64,000 bases of DNA from Amycolatopsis bartoniae (GCF_014191255.1 NZ_JACHWH010000012.1:110045-174044); one strand, 5' to 3'. Counted from the first letter of the stretch, positions 7,679-16,763 are shown. Notes: generated from the letters alone by a model not told the origin. Numbers and translations: made by a program.

Positions 7679-8884
7679 CTACGGGATGACGACCTCCTGG
7701 TCGGTGCGCGCCACCGCCGCCAGCTCCCCCGCCGTCGAGCGCGGGGTCACGCCGGCGGTGATCCACCGCTCCAGCAGCAGCGCCACCTTCGCCCGCATCT
7801 CCGTGCGCAGCCGCCGGAACGAGTCCTCCGGGTCGGCGCCCACGTGTCCCAGCAGCAGCCACCACGCCCACGCCGCCGCGCCCGCGTTCGCCACGAAGTC
7901 CGGGATCACCGGAATCCCCCGCGCGGCGAGCATGGCCTCCGCCTCCGGGGTGGTGGCCGCGTTCGCCGCCTCCACGACGACCTTCGCCCGCACGTCGACC
8001 GTGTTGTCCGGCGTGATCGCGTACGAGATGGCCGCGGGCACGAGGATGTCCGCCTCGACCCCGATCACGGCACCCCGCGGCAGCCGCTCGACGCCCGCCG
8101 GCACGCGGGAGCGGTCGATCTCGCCGAACTCGTCGCGCAGCTCCAGCAGCGCCGGGACGTCGAGGCCCGCCGGGTCGTACAGGGTGCCCGCCGCGTCGGC
8201 GACCGCCACCACGCGCAGACCCGCCTCGTGCAGGTACCACGCGGCACCGCCGCCCATCGTGCCGATGCCCTGGATCGCGACCGTCGTCGCGCCCGGCACC
8301 CAGCCCCACGCGCTCGCCGCGCCGAAGCACGCCTGCGCGACGCCGTATCCGCCGATCACGTCGCCCAGCAGGCCGCCGGGGACGGGCGTGGCGAGCCCCG
8401 CGCGCACCCGGCGCAGCGTGCGCTCCGGGTCGGCGGCCCTGCTGATCGCCGCGTGGTAGGACTGCTGCAGGCCCAGCCGCGCGAAGACCTCGTCGATGAG
8501 GTGCTGCGGCACGCCGAGGTCCTCCGCCGTCACCCAGTGGTCGTCGAGCCACGGGCGCATCGCCGAGCAGAACCGTTCCAGGACGCCCACCGCGCGCGGG
8601 TCCTTCGGGTCGAAGTCGATGCCGCCCTTCGCGCCGCCCACGGGCAGGTCGAACGCCGCGGTCTTGGCGGCCATGCCGCGCGCGAGGTCCTCGACCTCGC
8701 CGATCGTGCAGCCGGCCCGCATCCGCGTGCCGCCGGTCGCGAGCCCGGAGACCAGGGTGTGCACGACGAGGTAGCCGTGTGCGCCCGTCACCGGGTCGGT
8801 CCAGGTCAGCCGCAGCAACGGCTCGGTCCGCCGCGGCGTGAGCTCACCGCTCGTGCTCTGCCCCGGGTCCTGCATCGTGGTCAT
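7679..8884 (-). CDS. Glu/Leu/Phe/Val dehydrogenase family protein
   Basis: 401 aa. NAD(P)-dependent oxidative deamination of an amino acid, or the reverse. The dimerisation/substrate domain carries the catalytic-lysine motif VGGAKGGIDF (K86) with a second Lys at MAAKTAAFD. The Rossmann domain has IQGIGTMGGG (about 187-196) and the conserved PDFVANAG near the C-terminus. Sequence alone does not decide between glutamate, leucine, valine or phenylalanine. The start ATG at 8884 is chosen over a longer frame that is Arg/Pro rich; a second ATG three codons in is also possible. It is divergent from a LysR regulator that probably controls it. Confidence 0.85.
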   Translation of the reverse strand: MTTMQDPGQSTSGELTPRRTEPLLRLTWTDPVTGAHGYLVVHTLVSGLATGGTRMRAGCTIGEVEDLARGMAAKTAAFDLPVGGAKGGIDFDPKDPRAVGVLERFCSAMRPWLDDHWVTAEDLGVPQHLIDEVFARLGLQQSYHAAISRAADPERTLRRVRAGLATPVPGGLLGDVIGGYGVAQACFGAASAWGWVPGATTVAIQGIGTMGGGAAWYLHEAGLRVVAVADAAGTLYDPAGLDVPALLELRDEFGEIDRSRVPAGVERLPRGAVIGVEADILVPAAISYAITPDNTVDVRAKVVVEAANAATTPEAEAMLAARGIPVIPDFVANAGAAAWAWWLLLGHVGADPEDSFRRLRTEMRAKVALLLERWITAGVTPRSTAGELAAVARTDQEVVIP

Positions 8885-9106
8885 CCGACCCCGCCTTCCC
8901 AGCCGCTCGCCCTGTTCGCCGGGCCGGGCGGGCGCAGCAGGGCAGCACGCGACAGCGCGCCACTCGACTGGGGAACCCCGGGCTGCCTCCGCCCGGCCGA
9001 TGGCTCCAGAGTGCGGTCGGCGTGGGCCGGGCGTCCAGTTAGGGATCATGCACGGTTCCGTTCACGCTTCCTGCACAGCCGCGCGGGGCCACTTAACCTT
9101 GACGCC

Positions 9107-10030
9107 ATGGAGCTTTCGCTGCACCGGTTGCGGATGCTTCGGGAGCTGCGGCGCCGCGGCACGGTCACCGCGGCCGCGGCCTCCCTGCACTACACCGCCT
9201 CCGCCGTCTCGCAACAGCTCGCGCAGCTCGAACGGGACGTCGGCGCGAAGCTCATCGAACGGCTCGGCAGGCGGGTGCAGCTGACCGAGCTGGGCATGGT
9301 GCTCACCGACCACGCCGAGGAGATCCTCAAGGCCGCCGAGCGCGCCACGATGGCACTGGAGGAGGCCCAGGGCGGGGTGACCGCGCGGCTGACCGCCGGG
9401 GTGTGGGCGTCGGTCGCGTCGGGCCTGCTGCCGTTCGCGCTCACGGCGCTCGCCGCCGAGCACCCGGGCATCGAGGTCCGCACCAAGGAGCTGGCGCCCG
9501 AGGACACCGCGGGCGCGGTCCGCGACGGCAGCCTCGACTTCTCCTTCGTCATCGAGTACTCCGACTACCCGATGCCGTGGGACCCGGCGCTGACGAAGGT
9601 CGTGATCGCGGTCGAACGCATGCACGCGGCGGTTCCGGCGGGCACGGTGCCCGCGAGCACCGTGCGGATGATCGAGCTCGCCGAGCACCCGTGGATCCTC
9701 GCCGGGCCCCGGTCGCACTTCGGCCGCGCCGTGCGGCTCGCGTGCCAGCGGCACGGGTTCGAGCCGCGGATCGTGCACGAGGTCGGCGAGCAGGCGACCG
9801 CGCTGGCGATGGTCGGCGCCGGGCTGGGCGTGACGCTGGTGTCGGACCTGGGGCTGACGCTGCGGCCGCCCGGCCTCGACGTCGTGGCGCTCACCGAGCC
9901 GGTGCTGCGGACGGTGTCGATCGCGCACCGCACGTCGAGCGCGAGCCGCCCGTCGTTGCAGCTGGTCATCGACGCGGTGCGGGCCGCCGCCGCGGCGAAG
10001 GGCCTCGGCGCGGGCGCGCCCCTGCCGTAA
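9107..10030 (+). CDS. LysR family transcriptional regulator
   Basis: 307 aa. N-terminal winged helix-turn-helix (about 5-60: LHRLRMLRELRRRGTVTAAA, YTASAVSQQLAQLE) followed by a periplasmic-binding-like effector domain to about 300. No Shine-Dalgarno; TAACCT lies 7 nt upstream of the ATG, suggesting leaderless initiation. It is divergent from the amino-acid dehydrogenase across 222 bp (8885-9106), the usual arrangement for a LysR regulator and its target, so the effector may be an amino acid or 2-oxo acid. I see no clean LysR box in that gap. Confidence 0.9.
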   Translation: MELSLHRLRMLRELRRRGTVTAAAASLHYTASAVSQQLAQLERDVGAKLIERLGRRVQLTELGMVLTDHAEEILKAAERATMALEEAQGGVTARLTAGVWASVASGLLPFALTALAAEHPGIEVRTKELAPEDTAGAVRDGSLDFSFVIEYSDYPMPWDPALTKVVIAVERMHAAVPAGTVPASTVRMIELAEHPWILAGPRSHFGRAVRLACQRHGFEPRIVHEVGEQATALAMVGAGLGVTLVSDLGLTLRPPGLDVVALTEPVLRTVSIAHRTSSASRPSLQLVIDAVRAAAAAKGLGAGAPLP

Positions 10031-10082
10031 GCCCTGGGGAAAACCCGACGTGGCTGTCGGTGGTGGGTGGTAGGAAGACGGG

Positions 10083-12089
10083 GTGACTTCCGAAGATCCG
10101 TTCACCGACCTCGACGGCTACGTCGCGCTGCCCAGGGCGGCCGGGCTGGCCCTGTCCCCGGACGGGCGCCGCCTCGTCGTGGGCGTGTCCGCGCTCGACG
10201 CGGGGAAGACCAGGTACACCTCCGCCCTGTGGGAGGTCGACCCCGCGGGCGAGCGTCCCGCACGCAGGTTGACGCGCAGCAAGGAGGGCGAGTCCGGCGC
10301 GGCGTTCACCCGGGACGGTGACCTGTTGTTCGTGTCGTCGCGGCCGGTGCCCGACGCCGAGGAGGAGGGCGACGCGCCGCGCGCGTTGTGGCGTCAGCCC
10401 GCGGCGGGCGGGGACGCGGAGGTGCTCGCGGCGCCACCCGGCGGGGTGCACGGAGTCGTCGTGGCGCGTGAAGCGGGCACGGTGGTGTTCGCCTCGCCGA
10501 TGCTGCCCTCGGCGGCCGACGCGGAGCGGGACCGCGAGCTGCGCCGGGAACGCAAGGACGGCAAGGTCTCCGCGATCCTGCACGAGGAGTACCCCGTCCG
10601 GTTCTGGGACCACGACCTCGGCCCGGCGCGCAACCGGTTGCTGGCCGGGAAACCGGGCGACGAGCCGCGTGACCTGACGGGGCACGCCGGGCGCGCGCTC
10701 GACGACGAGTCGACGTGGGACGTGTCGCCGGACGGCGGCACGGTCGCGGCGTCGTGGATGGTGGCGGAGCCGGGCGGTTCGCAGCGCTCCACGCTCGTCG
10801 CGATCGACGTCGCCACCGGTGAACGCCGCGTGCTGGCCGACGACGCCGGGCACGAGTACACCGAGCCGCGCTTCTCCCCCGACGGCAGCCGGATCGCGGT
10901 GGTCGTGCAGGCCAAGTCCACCCCGGCGAAGGCCGGTGACGCCTGGCTGGCCGTGCTGCCCGCCGACGGCGGTGAGCCGCAAGCGCTCACGGCGGGCTGG
11001 GACCGCTGGCCGCACGACGCGCGGTGGCTGCCGGACGGCAGTGCCCTGGTCGTGACGGCCGACGACCAGGGGAACGCGCCGCTGTGGCGGGTCGACGCCA
11101 CCACGGGCGAGGTGACGCGCCTGACGGAGCGGGGCGCGTTCAGCGACGTGCAGGTCTCGCCGGACGGCCGGTGGGCGTACGCGTTGCGGTCCTTTGTGGA
11201 CAGCCCGCCCGCGCCGTACCGGGTGGCGCTGGACGGGAGTGCCGTGGAGGCGCTGCCCGGGCCGGTGCCGGAGGTGACGGTGCCGGGCCGCGTCGAGGAG
11301 GTCACCACCACGGCCGCGGACGGCGCGAAACTGCGGGCGTGGCTGGCGCTGCCGCACGACGCGGGCCCCGGCTCGCCCGCGCCGCTGCTGCTGTGGATCC
11401 ACGGTGGCCCGCTGGGGTCGTGGAACGCGTGGCAGTGGCGGTGGAACCCGTGGCTCGCGGTGGCCCAGGGCTACGCCGTGCTGCTGCCGGATCCGGCCAT
11501 CTCGACCGGCTACGGCCTGGACTTCATCCAGCGCGGCTGGGGCGAGTGGGGCGGCGCGCCCTACACCGACCTGATGGCGATCACCGACGCGGCGGTCGAG
11601 CGGGCCGATGTGGACGAGACGCGCGCGGCCGCGATGGGCGGTTCTTTCGGCGGCTACATGGCCAACTGGGTGGCCGGGCACACCGGCCGCTTCCGGGCGA
11701 TCGTCACGCACGCCTCGCTGTGGTCGATGGACCAGTTCGGCCCGACCACGGACGCCGCCTACTACTGGACGCGGGACATGACCCAGGAGGCGGCGGCGCG
11801 CAACTCGCCGAACGCCTTCGCGGACCGCATCACCACCCCGATGCTCGTCATCCACGGCGACAAGGACTACCGCGTGCCGATCGGCGAGGGCCTGCGCCTG
11901 TGGTGGGACCTGGTGTCCCGCTCGGCGGCCGAGGACGGCACCACGCCGCACAAGTTCCTGTACTTCCCGGACGAGAACCACTGGATCCTCACGCCGAACC
12001 ACGTGAAGGTCTGGTACTCGACGGTGCTCGCGTTCCTGGCACACCACGTGCTCGGGCAGGAGTGGCAGCGCCCGGAGCTCCTCGGCTGA
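10083..12089 (+). CDS. S9 family peptidase (acylaminoacyl/dipeptidyl peptidase-like)
   Basis: 668 aa, cytoplasmic, no signal peptide. The N-terminal beta-propeller (about 20-400) shows repeated SPDGRRLVV, FSPDGSRIAVV and VSPDGRWAYAL blades. The C-terminal alpha/beta hydrolase domain has LLLWIHGGPLG, nucleophile motif GGSFGGY (S521), and likely acid and base in HGDKDYRVP and DENHWIL. It cleaves dipeptides, acyl-amino acids or short peptides from N-termini. The GTG start follows an AGGAAG site. Monocistronic; next comes a heat-shock-type operator for another operon. Confidence 0.9.
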   Translation: MTSEDPFTDLDGYVALPRAAGLALSPDGRRLVVGVSALDAGKTRYTSALWEVDPAGERPARRLTRSKEGESGAAFTRDGDLLFVSSRPVPDAEEEGDAPRALWRQPAAGGDAEVLAAPPGGVHGVVVAREAGTVVFASPMLPSAADAERDRELRRERKDGKVSAILHEEYPVRFWDHDLGPARNRLLAGKPGDEPRDLTGHAGRALDDESTWDVSPDGGTVAASWMVAEPGGSQRSTLVAIDVATGERRVLADDAGHEYTEPRFSPDGSRIAVVVQAKSTPAKAGDAWLAVLPADGGEPQALTAGWDRWPHDARWLPDGSALVVTADDQGNAPLWRVDATTGEVTRLTERGAFSDVQVSPDGRWAYALRSFVDSPPAPYRVALDGSAVEALPGPVPEVTVPGRVEEVTTTAADGAKLRAWLALPHDAGPGSPAPLLLWIHGGPLGSWNAWQWRWNPWLAVAQGYAVLLPDPAISTGYGLDFIQRGWGEWGGAPYTDLMAITDAAVERADVDETRAAAMGGSFGGYMANWVAGHTGRFRAIVTHASLWSMDQFGPTTDAAYYWTRDMTQEAAARNSPNAFADRITTPMLVIHGDKDYRVPIGEGLRLWWDLVSRSAAEDGTTPHKFLYFPDENHWILTPNHVKVWYSTVLAFLAHHVLGQEWQRPELLG

Positions 12090-12108
12090 GGAGGCCGGGC
12101 ACCCGATC

Positions 12109-12137
12109 TTGACACCGGCCCGCCTCCTGGGTTAGCA
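12109..12137 (+). promoter_or_regulatory. candidate sigma-A-type promoter overlapped by CIRCE
   Basis: TTGACA (12109-12114), 17-bp spacer, then TTAGCA (12132-12137) as -10. The -10 is part of the CIRCE left arm, the same geometry by which HrcA represses groE promoters. Confidence 0.55.
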
Positions 12138-12158
12138 CTCTAAAGGGGAGAGTGCTAA
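12132..12158. promoter_or_regulatory. CIRCE element, HrcA operator
   Basis: Perfect consensus: TTAGCACTC, 9-bp spacer, GAGTGCTAA. It lies 28 bp upstream of the TTG start of the glycosyltransferase gene and overlaps the candidate promoter. CIRCE is normally found before groES/groEL or hrcA/dnaK; no chaperone gene is present here. Confidence 0.92.
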
Positions 12159-12185
12159 CTGAACACAGTCGGCTGAGGAGGCAGC

Positions 12186-13403
12186 TTGAGCAGCACGCAC
12201 CGTCCTGCGTGGAACGCCCGGCCTGTTCCGCACACCGCCGTGCGACCGGCAGACGACACCGGCCCGTTGCGCGTGGCCCTCGTCGTCCCGCCCTACTTCG
12301 ACATCCCACCCCACGCCTACGGCGGGGTCGAGGCCGTGGTGGCCGACCTCGCCGACGCGCTCGTCGCCCGCGGGCACTCGGTCACCCTCGTCGGGGCCGG
12401 CCGGCCCGGCACCCGCGCCCGCTTCGTCCCCGTGTGGGACCGCACGGTCCCCGAGCTGCTGGGCGAGCCCTACCCGGAGGTCATGCACGCCATCGCCGCG
12501 CGCCGGGCCGTGCAGCGGCTCGCCGCGACCGAGGGGCTCGACGTCGTCCACGACCACACGCTGGCCGGGCCGCTCAACGCGCCCGCGTACGGCGTGCCCA
12601 CCGTCGTCACCGTGCACGGGCCGGTCGGCCCCGACATGGAGCGCTACTACCGCGAGCTGGGCGACGACGTGCACCTGGTGGCGATCAGCGACCGGCAGCG
12701 CGAGCTGGCGCCGGGTCTGAACTGGACCGCGACCGTCCACAACGGACTGCGGCTCGCGGACTGGCCGTTCCGGGCCGAGAAGGACGACTACGCGCTGTTC
12801 CTCGGCCGCTTCCACCCGGACAAGGCGCCGCATCTGGCGCTGGAGGCCGCGCACGCCGCCGGGCTGCGGCTCGTGCTCGCGGGCAAGTGCGCGGAGCCCG
12901 TCGAGAAGGAGTACTTCGAGCGCGAGGTCAAGCCCCGCCTCACCGCGACCGACCACGTGTTCGGCGTCGCCGACGCCGACGCCAAGCGGGAGCTGCTCGC
13001 GAACGCCCGCTGCCTGCTGTTCCCCATCCAGTGGGAGGAGCCGTTCGGCATGGTCATGATCGAAGCGATGGCCTGTGGCACCCCCGTGGTGGCGCTGCGC
13101 TCGGGCGCGGTGCCCGAGGTGGTCGTCGACGGGGTCACCGGGCTGGTCCTCGACGACCCGGCCGGGCTGCCGCGAGCGCTGCACGACGTGCGCGACCTCG
13201 ACCCCGCCGCGTGCCGGGCGCACGTCGCCGCCCACTTCGACGTGCGCGGCCTCGGCGCGGGCTACGAGCGGGCCTACCGGCGGGCCGTCGAGGTGAGCAC
13301 GCTGCGGCGCGACTACGCCGGGCTCGACTCGGCGCTCGACCGCGCCTACAACCGGTTCGACTCGGGCGGTTCGCAGCTGCAGGCGTCGGGAGAGCGGGCG
13401 TGA
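12186..13403 (+). CDS. GT4 family glycosyltransferase
   Basis: 405 aa, cytoplasmic. GT-B fold. The N-terminal acceptor domain begins VALVVPPYFDIPPHAYGGVE, with the Gly-rich loop typical of GT4. The C-terminal nucleotide-sugar domain has EEPFGMVMIEAMACGTPVV, the E-x7-E signature. Start TTG at 12186 with a GAGGAGG site 4 nt upstream. The downstream gene overlaps by 4 bp (GTGA), so the two products are coupled. Acceptor and donor are unknown; pairing with a glycogen-debranching-like glycosidase points to a glucan, compatible solute or glycosyl-glycerate. A CIRCE site upstream predicts heat induction. Confidence 0.88.
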   Translation: MSSTHRPAWNARPVPHTAVRPADDTGPLRVALVVPPYFDIPPHAYGGVEAVVADLADALVARGHSVTLVGAGRPGTRARFVPVWDRTVPELLGEPYPEVMHAIAARRAVQRLAATEGLDVVHDHTLAGPLNAPAYGVPTVVTVHGPVGPDMERYYRELGDDVHLVAISDRQRELAPGLNWTATVHNGLRLADWPFRAEKDDYALFLGRFHPDKAPHLALEAAHAAGLRLVLAGKCAEPVEKEYFEREVKPRLTATDHVFGVADADAKRELLANARCLLFPIQWEEPFGMVMIEAMACGTPVVALRSGAVPEVVVDGVTGLVLDDPAGLPRALHDVRDLDPAACRAHVAAHFDVRGLGAGYERAYRRAVEVSTLRRDYAGLDSALDRAYNRFDSGGSQLQASGERA

Positions 13404-15520
13404 CCCCCGCGGCCTTGAACGCCGGGGAACCGGTGCCGGTCACCGCCGCGGGCGGCACGGCCACGCTCGTCGAGGGCAGCACGTTCTGCCTGTCCGACAC
13501 CAGCGGGGACATCCGCCCCGGCACCTCGCACGGGTTGTTCTTCCGCGACGCGCGGCTGATCTCGCGGTGGGAGCTGCGGCTCGACGGGCAGCCCCCGCAC
13601 CCGCTGTCGGTGCTGTCGTCCGAGGCGTTCGCGGCGCGGTTCGTGCTGCGCCGCAACCCGAAGCCGGGCCAGGCGGACAGCACGCTGCTGCTCGTGCGGG
13701 AACGGCTCGTCGGCGACGGGCTGCGGGAGACGATCACGCTGCGGAACCTGGGTCGCGAGAACACCGTCGCGACACTCACCCTGCACGTCGACGCGGATTT
13801 CTCCGACCTGTTCGCGGTCAAGGAGGGCCGTCCGGCGCACGGTGGCGCGGACGCGACGGTCGCCGGGTCGGAACTGCTGCTGCGGGACCGGTCCGACGGT
13901 TCGCGCGGCCTGTCGGTCAGCGCGAGCGCGGAACCGCTCGCGGGACCGGGCGTGCTGAACTGGCGCGTCGTCGTGCCCGCGCGCGGCGAGTGGTCCACCG
14001 AGATCGTCGTGCAGCCCACGGTCGGAAACCGCCGGGTGCGGCCGCAGTTCGACCGCGGTGAGGAGGTGGACCGCAGCGGCCCGGCCCGCAAGATCCGGGC
14101 CTGGCGGGACGTGAGCACGGCCGTCACGGCGGAGGACCCGGTGCTCACGCAGGTGCTGCACCGGACCGAGAGCGACCTGGGAGCGTTGCAGATCCACGAC
14201 AGCAGCCAGGACGGCAGGCCGTTCGTCGCGGCGGGCGCGCCGTGGTTCATGACGTTGTTCGGCCGGGACAGCCTGCTCACGGCGTGGATGGCGCTCCCGC
14301 TCGACGTGGGTCTCGCGCTCGGCACGCTCGAAACACTCGCCGCGTTGCAGGGCAAGCGGGTCGACCCGCTGACCGAGGAGGAGCCGGGACGGATCCTGCA
14401 CGAGCTGCGGCTGGGCCCGGACAGCGACCAGGTGCTCGGCGGCAGCCACTACTACGGCACGGTGGACGCGACGCCGCTGTTCGTGATGCTGCTGGCGGAG
14501 TGCTGGCGCTGGGGTGCCGACGAGGCCGGGGTGCGGGCGCTGCTGCCGGCCGCTGACGCGGCCCTGGCCTGGCTGGAGGAGTACGGCGACCGCGACGGGG
14601 ACGGGTTCGTCGAGTACCGGCGGGCCACCGACCGGGGACTGCTCAACCAGGGCTGGAAGGACAGCTTCGACGGCATCAACGACGCGGCCGGGCGGCTCGC
14701 GACCACCCCGGTAGCGCTGTGCGAGGTGCAGGGCTACGCCTACGCGGCCTACGTCGCGCGGGCGGAGCTGGCGGAGGCGTTCAATGACCCGGCGACCGCG
14801 GCGCGGTGCCGCGAACGGGCGGAGACGCTGCGCGCGCGGTTCGCCGAGACGTTCTGGCTGCCCGAACAGGGCTGGTACGCGGTGGCGCTCGACGGGCGCA
14901 AGCAGCCGCTCGACGCGCTGACCAGCAACACCGCGCACTGCCTCTGGTCGGGCATCGCGACCGACGAGCACGCGGCGGTGCTCGTCGAACGGCTTTCGGG
15001 CCAGGAGATGGACAGCGGGTTCGGGCTGCGGACGCTGTCGTCGGCGATGGGCGCGTACAACCCGATGAGCTACCACAACGGTTCGGTGTGGCCGCATGAC
15101 ACGGCGATCGCGGTGGCCGGGCTGCTGCGCTACGCGCACCTGCCGGGTGCGGTGGACCTCGCGCAGCGCCTGGCGACGGGGCTGCTGGACGCGGCGGCGT
15201 CGTTCGGCGGCCGCCTGCCGGAGTTGTTCTGCGGGTTCTCCCGCGACGAGTTCAGCCCGCCGGTCCCCTACCCCACCTCGTGCTCACCGCAGGCGTGGGC
15301 CAGCGCGGCACCGCTGCTGCTGGTGCGTGCGTTCCTGGGGCTCGAACCACACGTGCCGCGGCGGAGCCTGACGGTGCGGCCGCACCTGCCCGGCCGCTGG
15401 GGCCGGCTGAGCCTGACGGACCTGCGGCTGGGCGGGGTGACGGTGCACGTGGAGGCCGACCGCGAGGTGGCGAAGGTCCGCGGGCTGCCCGAAGGGTGGG
15501 AGCTGCACGGCGTGGAGTGA
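13400..15520 (+). CDS. glycogen-debranching-like amylo-alpha-1,6-glucosidase
   Basis: 706 aa. N-terminal glycogen-debranching N-bis-type beta domain (about 10-215: TLVEGSTFCLSDTSGDI, GLFFRDARLISRWEL). The (alpha/alpha)6 catalytic domain (about 265-640) has FMTLFGRDSLLTAWM, QGWKDSFDGI and MSYHNGSVWPHDTAI, as in MGH-type glucosidases. It is expected to hydrolyse alpha-glucosidic links in a glucan or glycosylated solute in the cytoplasm. The GTG start overlaps the stop of the GT4 gene by 4 bp. A longer open frame exists upstream but only antisense-like sequence would be added. The 177 bp after its stop contain only an inverted repeat before the next gene. Confidence 0.87.
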   Translation: MTPAALNAGEPVPVTAAGGTATLVEGSTFCLSDTSGDIRPGTSHGLFFRDARLISRWELRLDGQPPHPLSVLSSEAFAARFVLRRNPKPGQADSTLLLVRERLVGDGLRETITLRNLGRENTVATLTLHVDADFSDLFAVKEGRPAHGGADATVAGSELLLRDRSDGSRGLSVSASAEPLAGPGVLNWRVVVPARGEWSTEIVVQPTVGNRRVRPQFDRGEEVDRSGPARKIRAWRDVSTAVTAEDPVLTQVLHRTESDLGALQIHDSSQDGRPFVAAGAPWFMTLFGRDSLLTAWMALPLDVGLALGTLETLAALQGKRVDPLTEEEPGRILHELRLGPDSDQVLGGSHYYGTVDATPLFVMLLAECWRWGADEAGVRALLPAADAALAWLEEYGDRDGDGFVEYRRATDRGLLNQGWKDSFDGINDAAGRLATTPVALCEVQGYAYAAYVARAELAEAFNDPATAARCRERAETLRARFAETFWLPEQGWYAVALDGRKQPLDALTSNTAHCLWSGIATDEHAAVLVERLSGQEMDSGFGLRTLSSAMGAYNPMSYHNGSVWPHDTAIAVAGLLRYAHLPGAVDLAQRLATGLLDAAASFGGRLPELFCGFSRDEFSPPVPYPTSCSPQAWASAAPLLLVRAFLGLEPHVPRRSLTVRPHLPGRWGRLSLTDLRLGGVTVHVEADREVAKVRGLPEGWELHGVE

Positions 15521-15663
15521 CCGCGGAGCCCGGAACCGCTTGGCACGGCGGGAAAATCCCCGTGGTCTGGACCCTGCCGGGGCTGCTGTGGCTCCGGTGG
15601 GGGTCACCCGACGTGGTGGACCCGAGTTGCACCGGTTTTCCGCTGCCGGTAGGCCCGGGTATT

Positions 15664-15686
15664 CCCTTGCCACCGGAAAGCAAGGG
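15664..15686 (+). promoter_or_regulatory. inverted repeat overlapping a ribosome site
   Basis: CCCTTGC (15664-15670) and GCAAGGG (15680-15686), 9-nt loop. The 3' arm runs into the GGGAGGA ribosome site of the peptide gene starting at 15698, so folding could limit translation, or the site could be an operator. Confidence 0.4.
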
Positions 15687-15697
15687 AGGAAAGGGAA

Positions 15698-15901
15698 ATG
15701 CGACGGATTACCACAGCGGTGGCTGCTTTCGCCCTGGCCACGGGAACTCTGCTGGGCGTGACCGGGACGGCGTCGGCCGCCCCCACGTCGGTGTCGGTGG
15801 ACATGTGCGTCGGCGGCGGGGGGACGCTCCTGTACAACGGCGAAGGCGCGGCGCTGTCCTGCTGGGGCGGCTGGTTCAACGGCATGCCGGTCAACGTCTG
15901 A
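15698..15901 (+). CDS. small secreted peptide with two cysteines
   Basis: 67 aa. A clear signal peptide (RR, hydrophobic ALATGTLLGV, cleavage after TASAAPT region, about residue 28) leaves a mature peptide of about 39 residues with two Cys (DMCVGGGG and LSCWGGW) that could form one disulfide, plus Gly and Trp. Strong GGGAGGAAAGG site before the ATG. Not recognised as a known family; small secreted Cys peptides of this type are common in actinomycetes and may be signalling or surface factors. It is flanked by a hairpin upstream and a terminator downstream, so it is a single-gene unit. Confidence 0.75.
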   Translation: MRRITTAVAAFALATGTLLGVTGTASAAPTSVSVDMCVGGGGTLLYNGEGAALSCWGGWFNGMPVNV

Positions 15902-15951
15902 CCGGGTCGTGCGGCACTGCTCCCGGAACGGGCGCGGTGCCGCACCCCGGT
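15901..15951. terminator. convergent-gene hairpin terminator
   Basis: Nested arms ACCGGG (15901-15906) / CCCGGT (15946-15951) and GTGCGGCAC (15909-15917) / GTGCCGCAC (15937-15945) with a 19-nt loop and a 2-nt bulge. It lies between the peptide stop and the stop of the convergent isomerase gene. No T-run. Confidence 0.55.
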
Positions 15952-16763
15952 CACACCACCAGTTCCGCGAACCGCCGCTTCATCGTGGCCAGCACCTCGT
16001 CGCCGGGGGTGGCCCACACGTCGGCGTTGAACAGTTCCACCTCGATGTCCCCGCGGTACCCGGCCGCGTGCACCGCCTCGGTGAACGGGCGGAAGTCCAC
16101 GTGGCCGTCGCCCATCATGCCGCGGCCGAGCAGCACGTCGGCGGGCAGCGGGGTCAGGAAGTCGCACACCTGGTAGGCCGCGATCCGCTCGCCCGCCCGC
16201 CCGATCTGGGCGAAGACCTCCGGGTCCCACCAGAGGTGGAAGGTGTCCACCACCACCCCGACCTGAGCGGCGGGAAACCGCTCCGCCCAGTCCAGCGCCT
16301 GGCGCAGGGTCGAGAGCACCGCGCGGTCGGCGCAGTACATCGGGTGCAGCGCCTCCAGCCCCAGCCGCACCCCGCGTTCACCCGCGTACGGGGCCAGCTC
16401 GGCGAGGGCGTCGAGCACCCGCTGCCGGGCGCCGGGCAGGTCCTTCGAGCCGGGCGGCAGGCCGCCGACCACCAGCACCAGGCACGGCGCGCCGAGCGTG
16501 GCGGCTTCGTCGATCGCGCGGCGGTTGTCGTCGAGCGCCGCGGGCTCGCCGGTGGTGAGGAAGCCGCCGCGGCACAGCGAGGACACGCGCAGACCGGCGT
16601 CGGCGACCAGTTTCGCCACCGCCGCGAGCCCGGTTTCGGCGACCGGCTCGCGCCACAGCCCGATCGCGGGCACGCCCGCGCGCACGCAGCCGTCCACCGC
16701 CTCGGCGACGGACCAGTTCTTCGTCGTCATCTGGTTGAGGGAAAGTCGTTCCAGTCCCGTCAT
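15951..16763 (-). CDS. sugar phosphate isomerase/epimerase-like TIM barrel protein
   Basis: 270 aa, cytoplasmic. AP-endonuclease-2/xylose-isomerase-like barrel. Metal-ligand regions include LGLEALHPMY (Glu), VVVDTFHLWWDPE (Asp, His), DFLTPL and GHVDFRPFTEAV, with IEVELFN (Glu) at the end. Such proteins epimerise, isomerise or eliminate from keto-sugars; the substrate is not set by sequence. Its start overlaps the stop of the DUF993 gene (ATGA). It is last in the operon Gfo/Idh - DUF993 - isomerase next to a LacI regulator, in the rhamnogalacturonan region. Confidence 0.85.
   Translation of the reverse strand: MTGLERLSLNQMTTKNWSVAEAVDGCVRAGVPAIGLWREPVAETGLAAVAKLVADAGLRVSSLCRGGFLTTGEPAALDDNRRAIDEAATLGAPCLVLVVGGLPPGSKDLPGARQRVLDALAELAPYAGERGVRLGLEALHPMYCADRAVLSTLRQALDWAERFPAAQVGVVVDTFHLWWDPEVFAQIGRAGERIAAYQVCDFLTPLPADVLLGRGMMGDGHVDFRPFTEAVHAAGYRGDIEVELFNADVWATPGDEVLATMKRRFAELVV

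Noticed and set aside
8885..9106. LysR box between the dehydrogenase and LysR genes
   Set aside because: TGCA words at about 9050 and 9072 are spaced too far apart and no T-N11-A dyad with clear symmetry was found.
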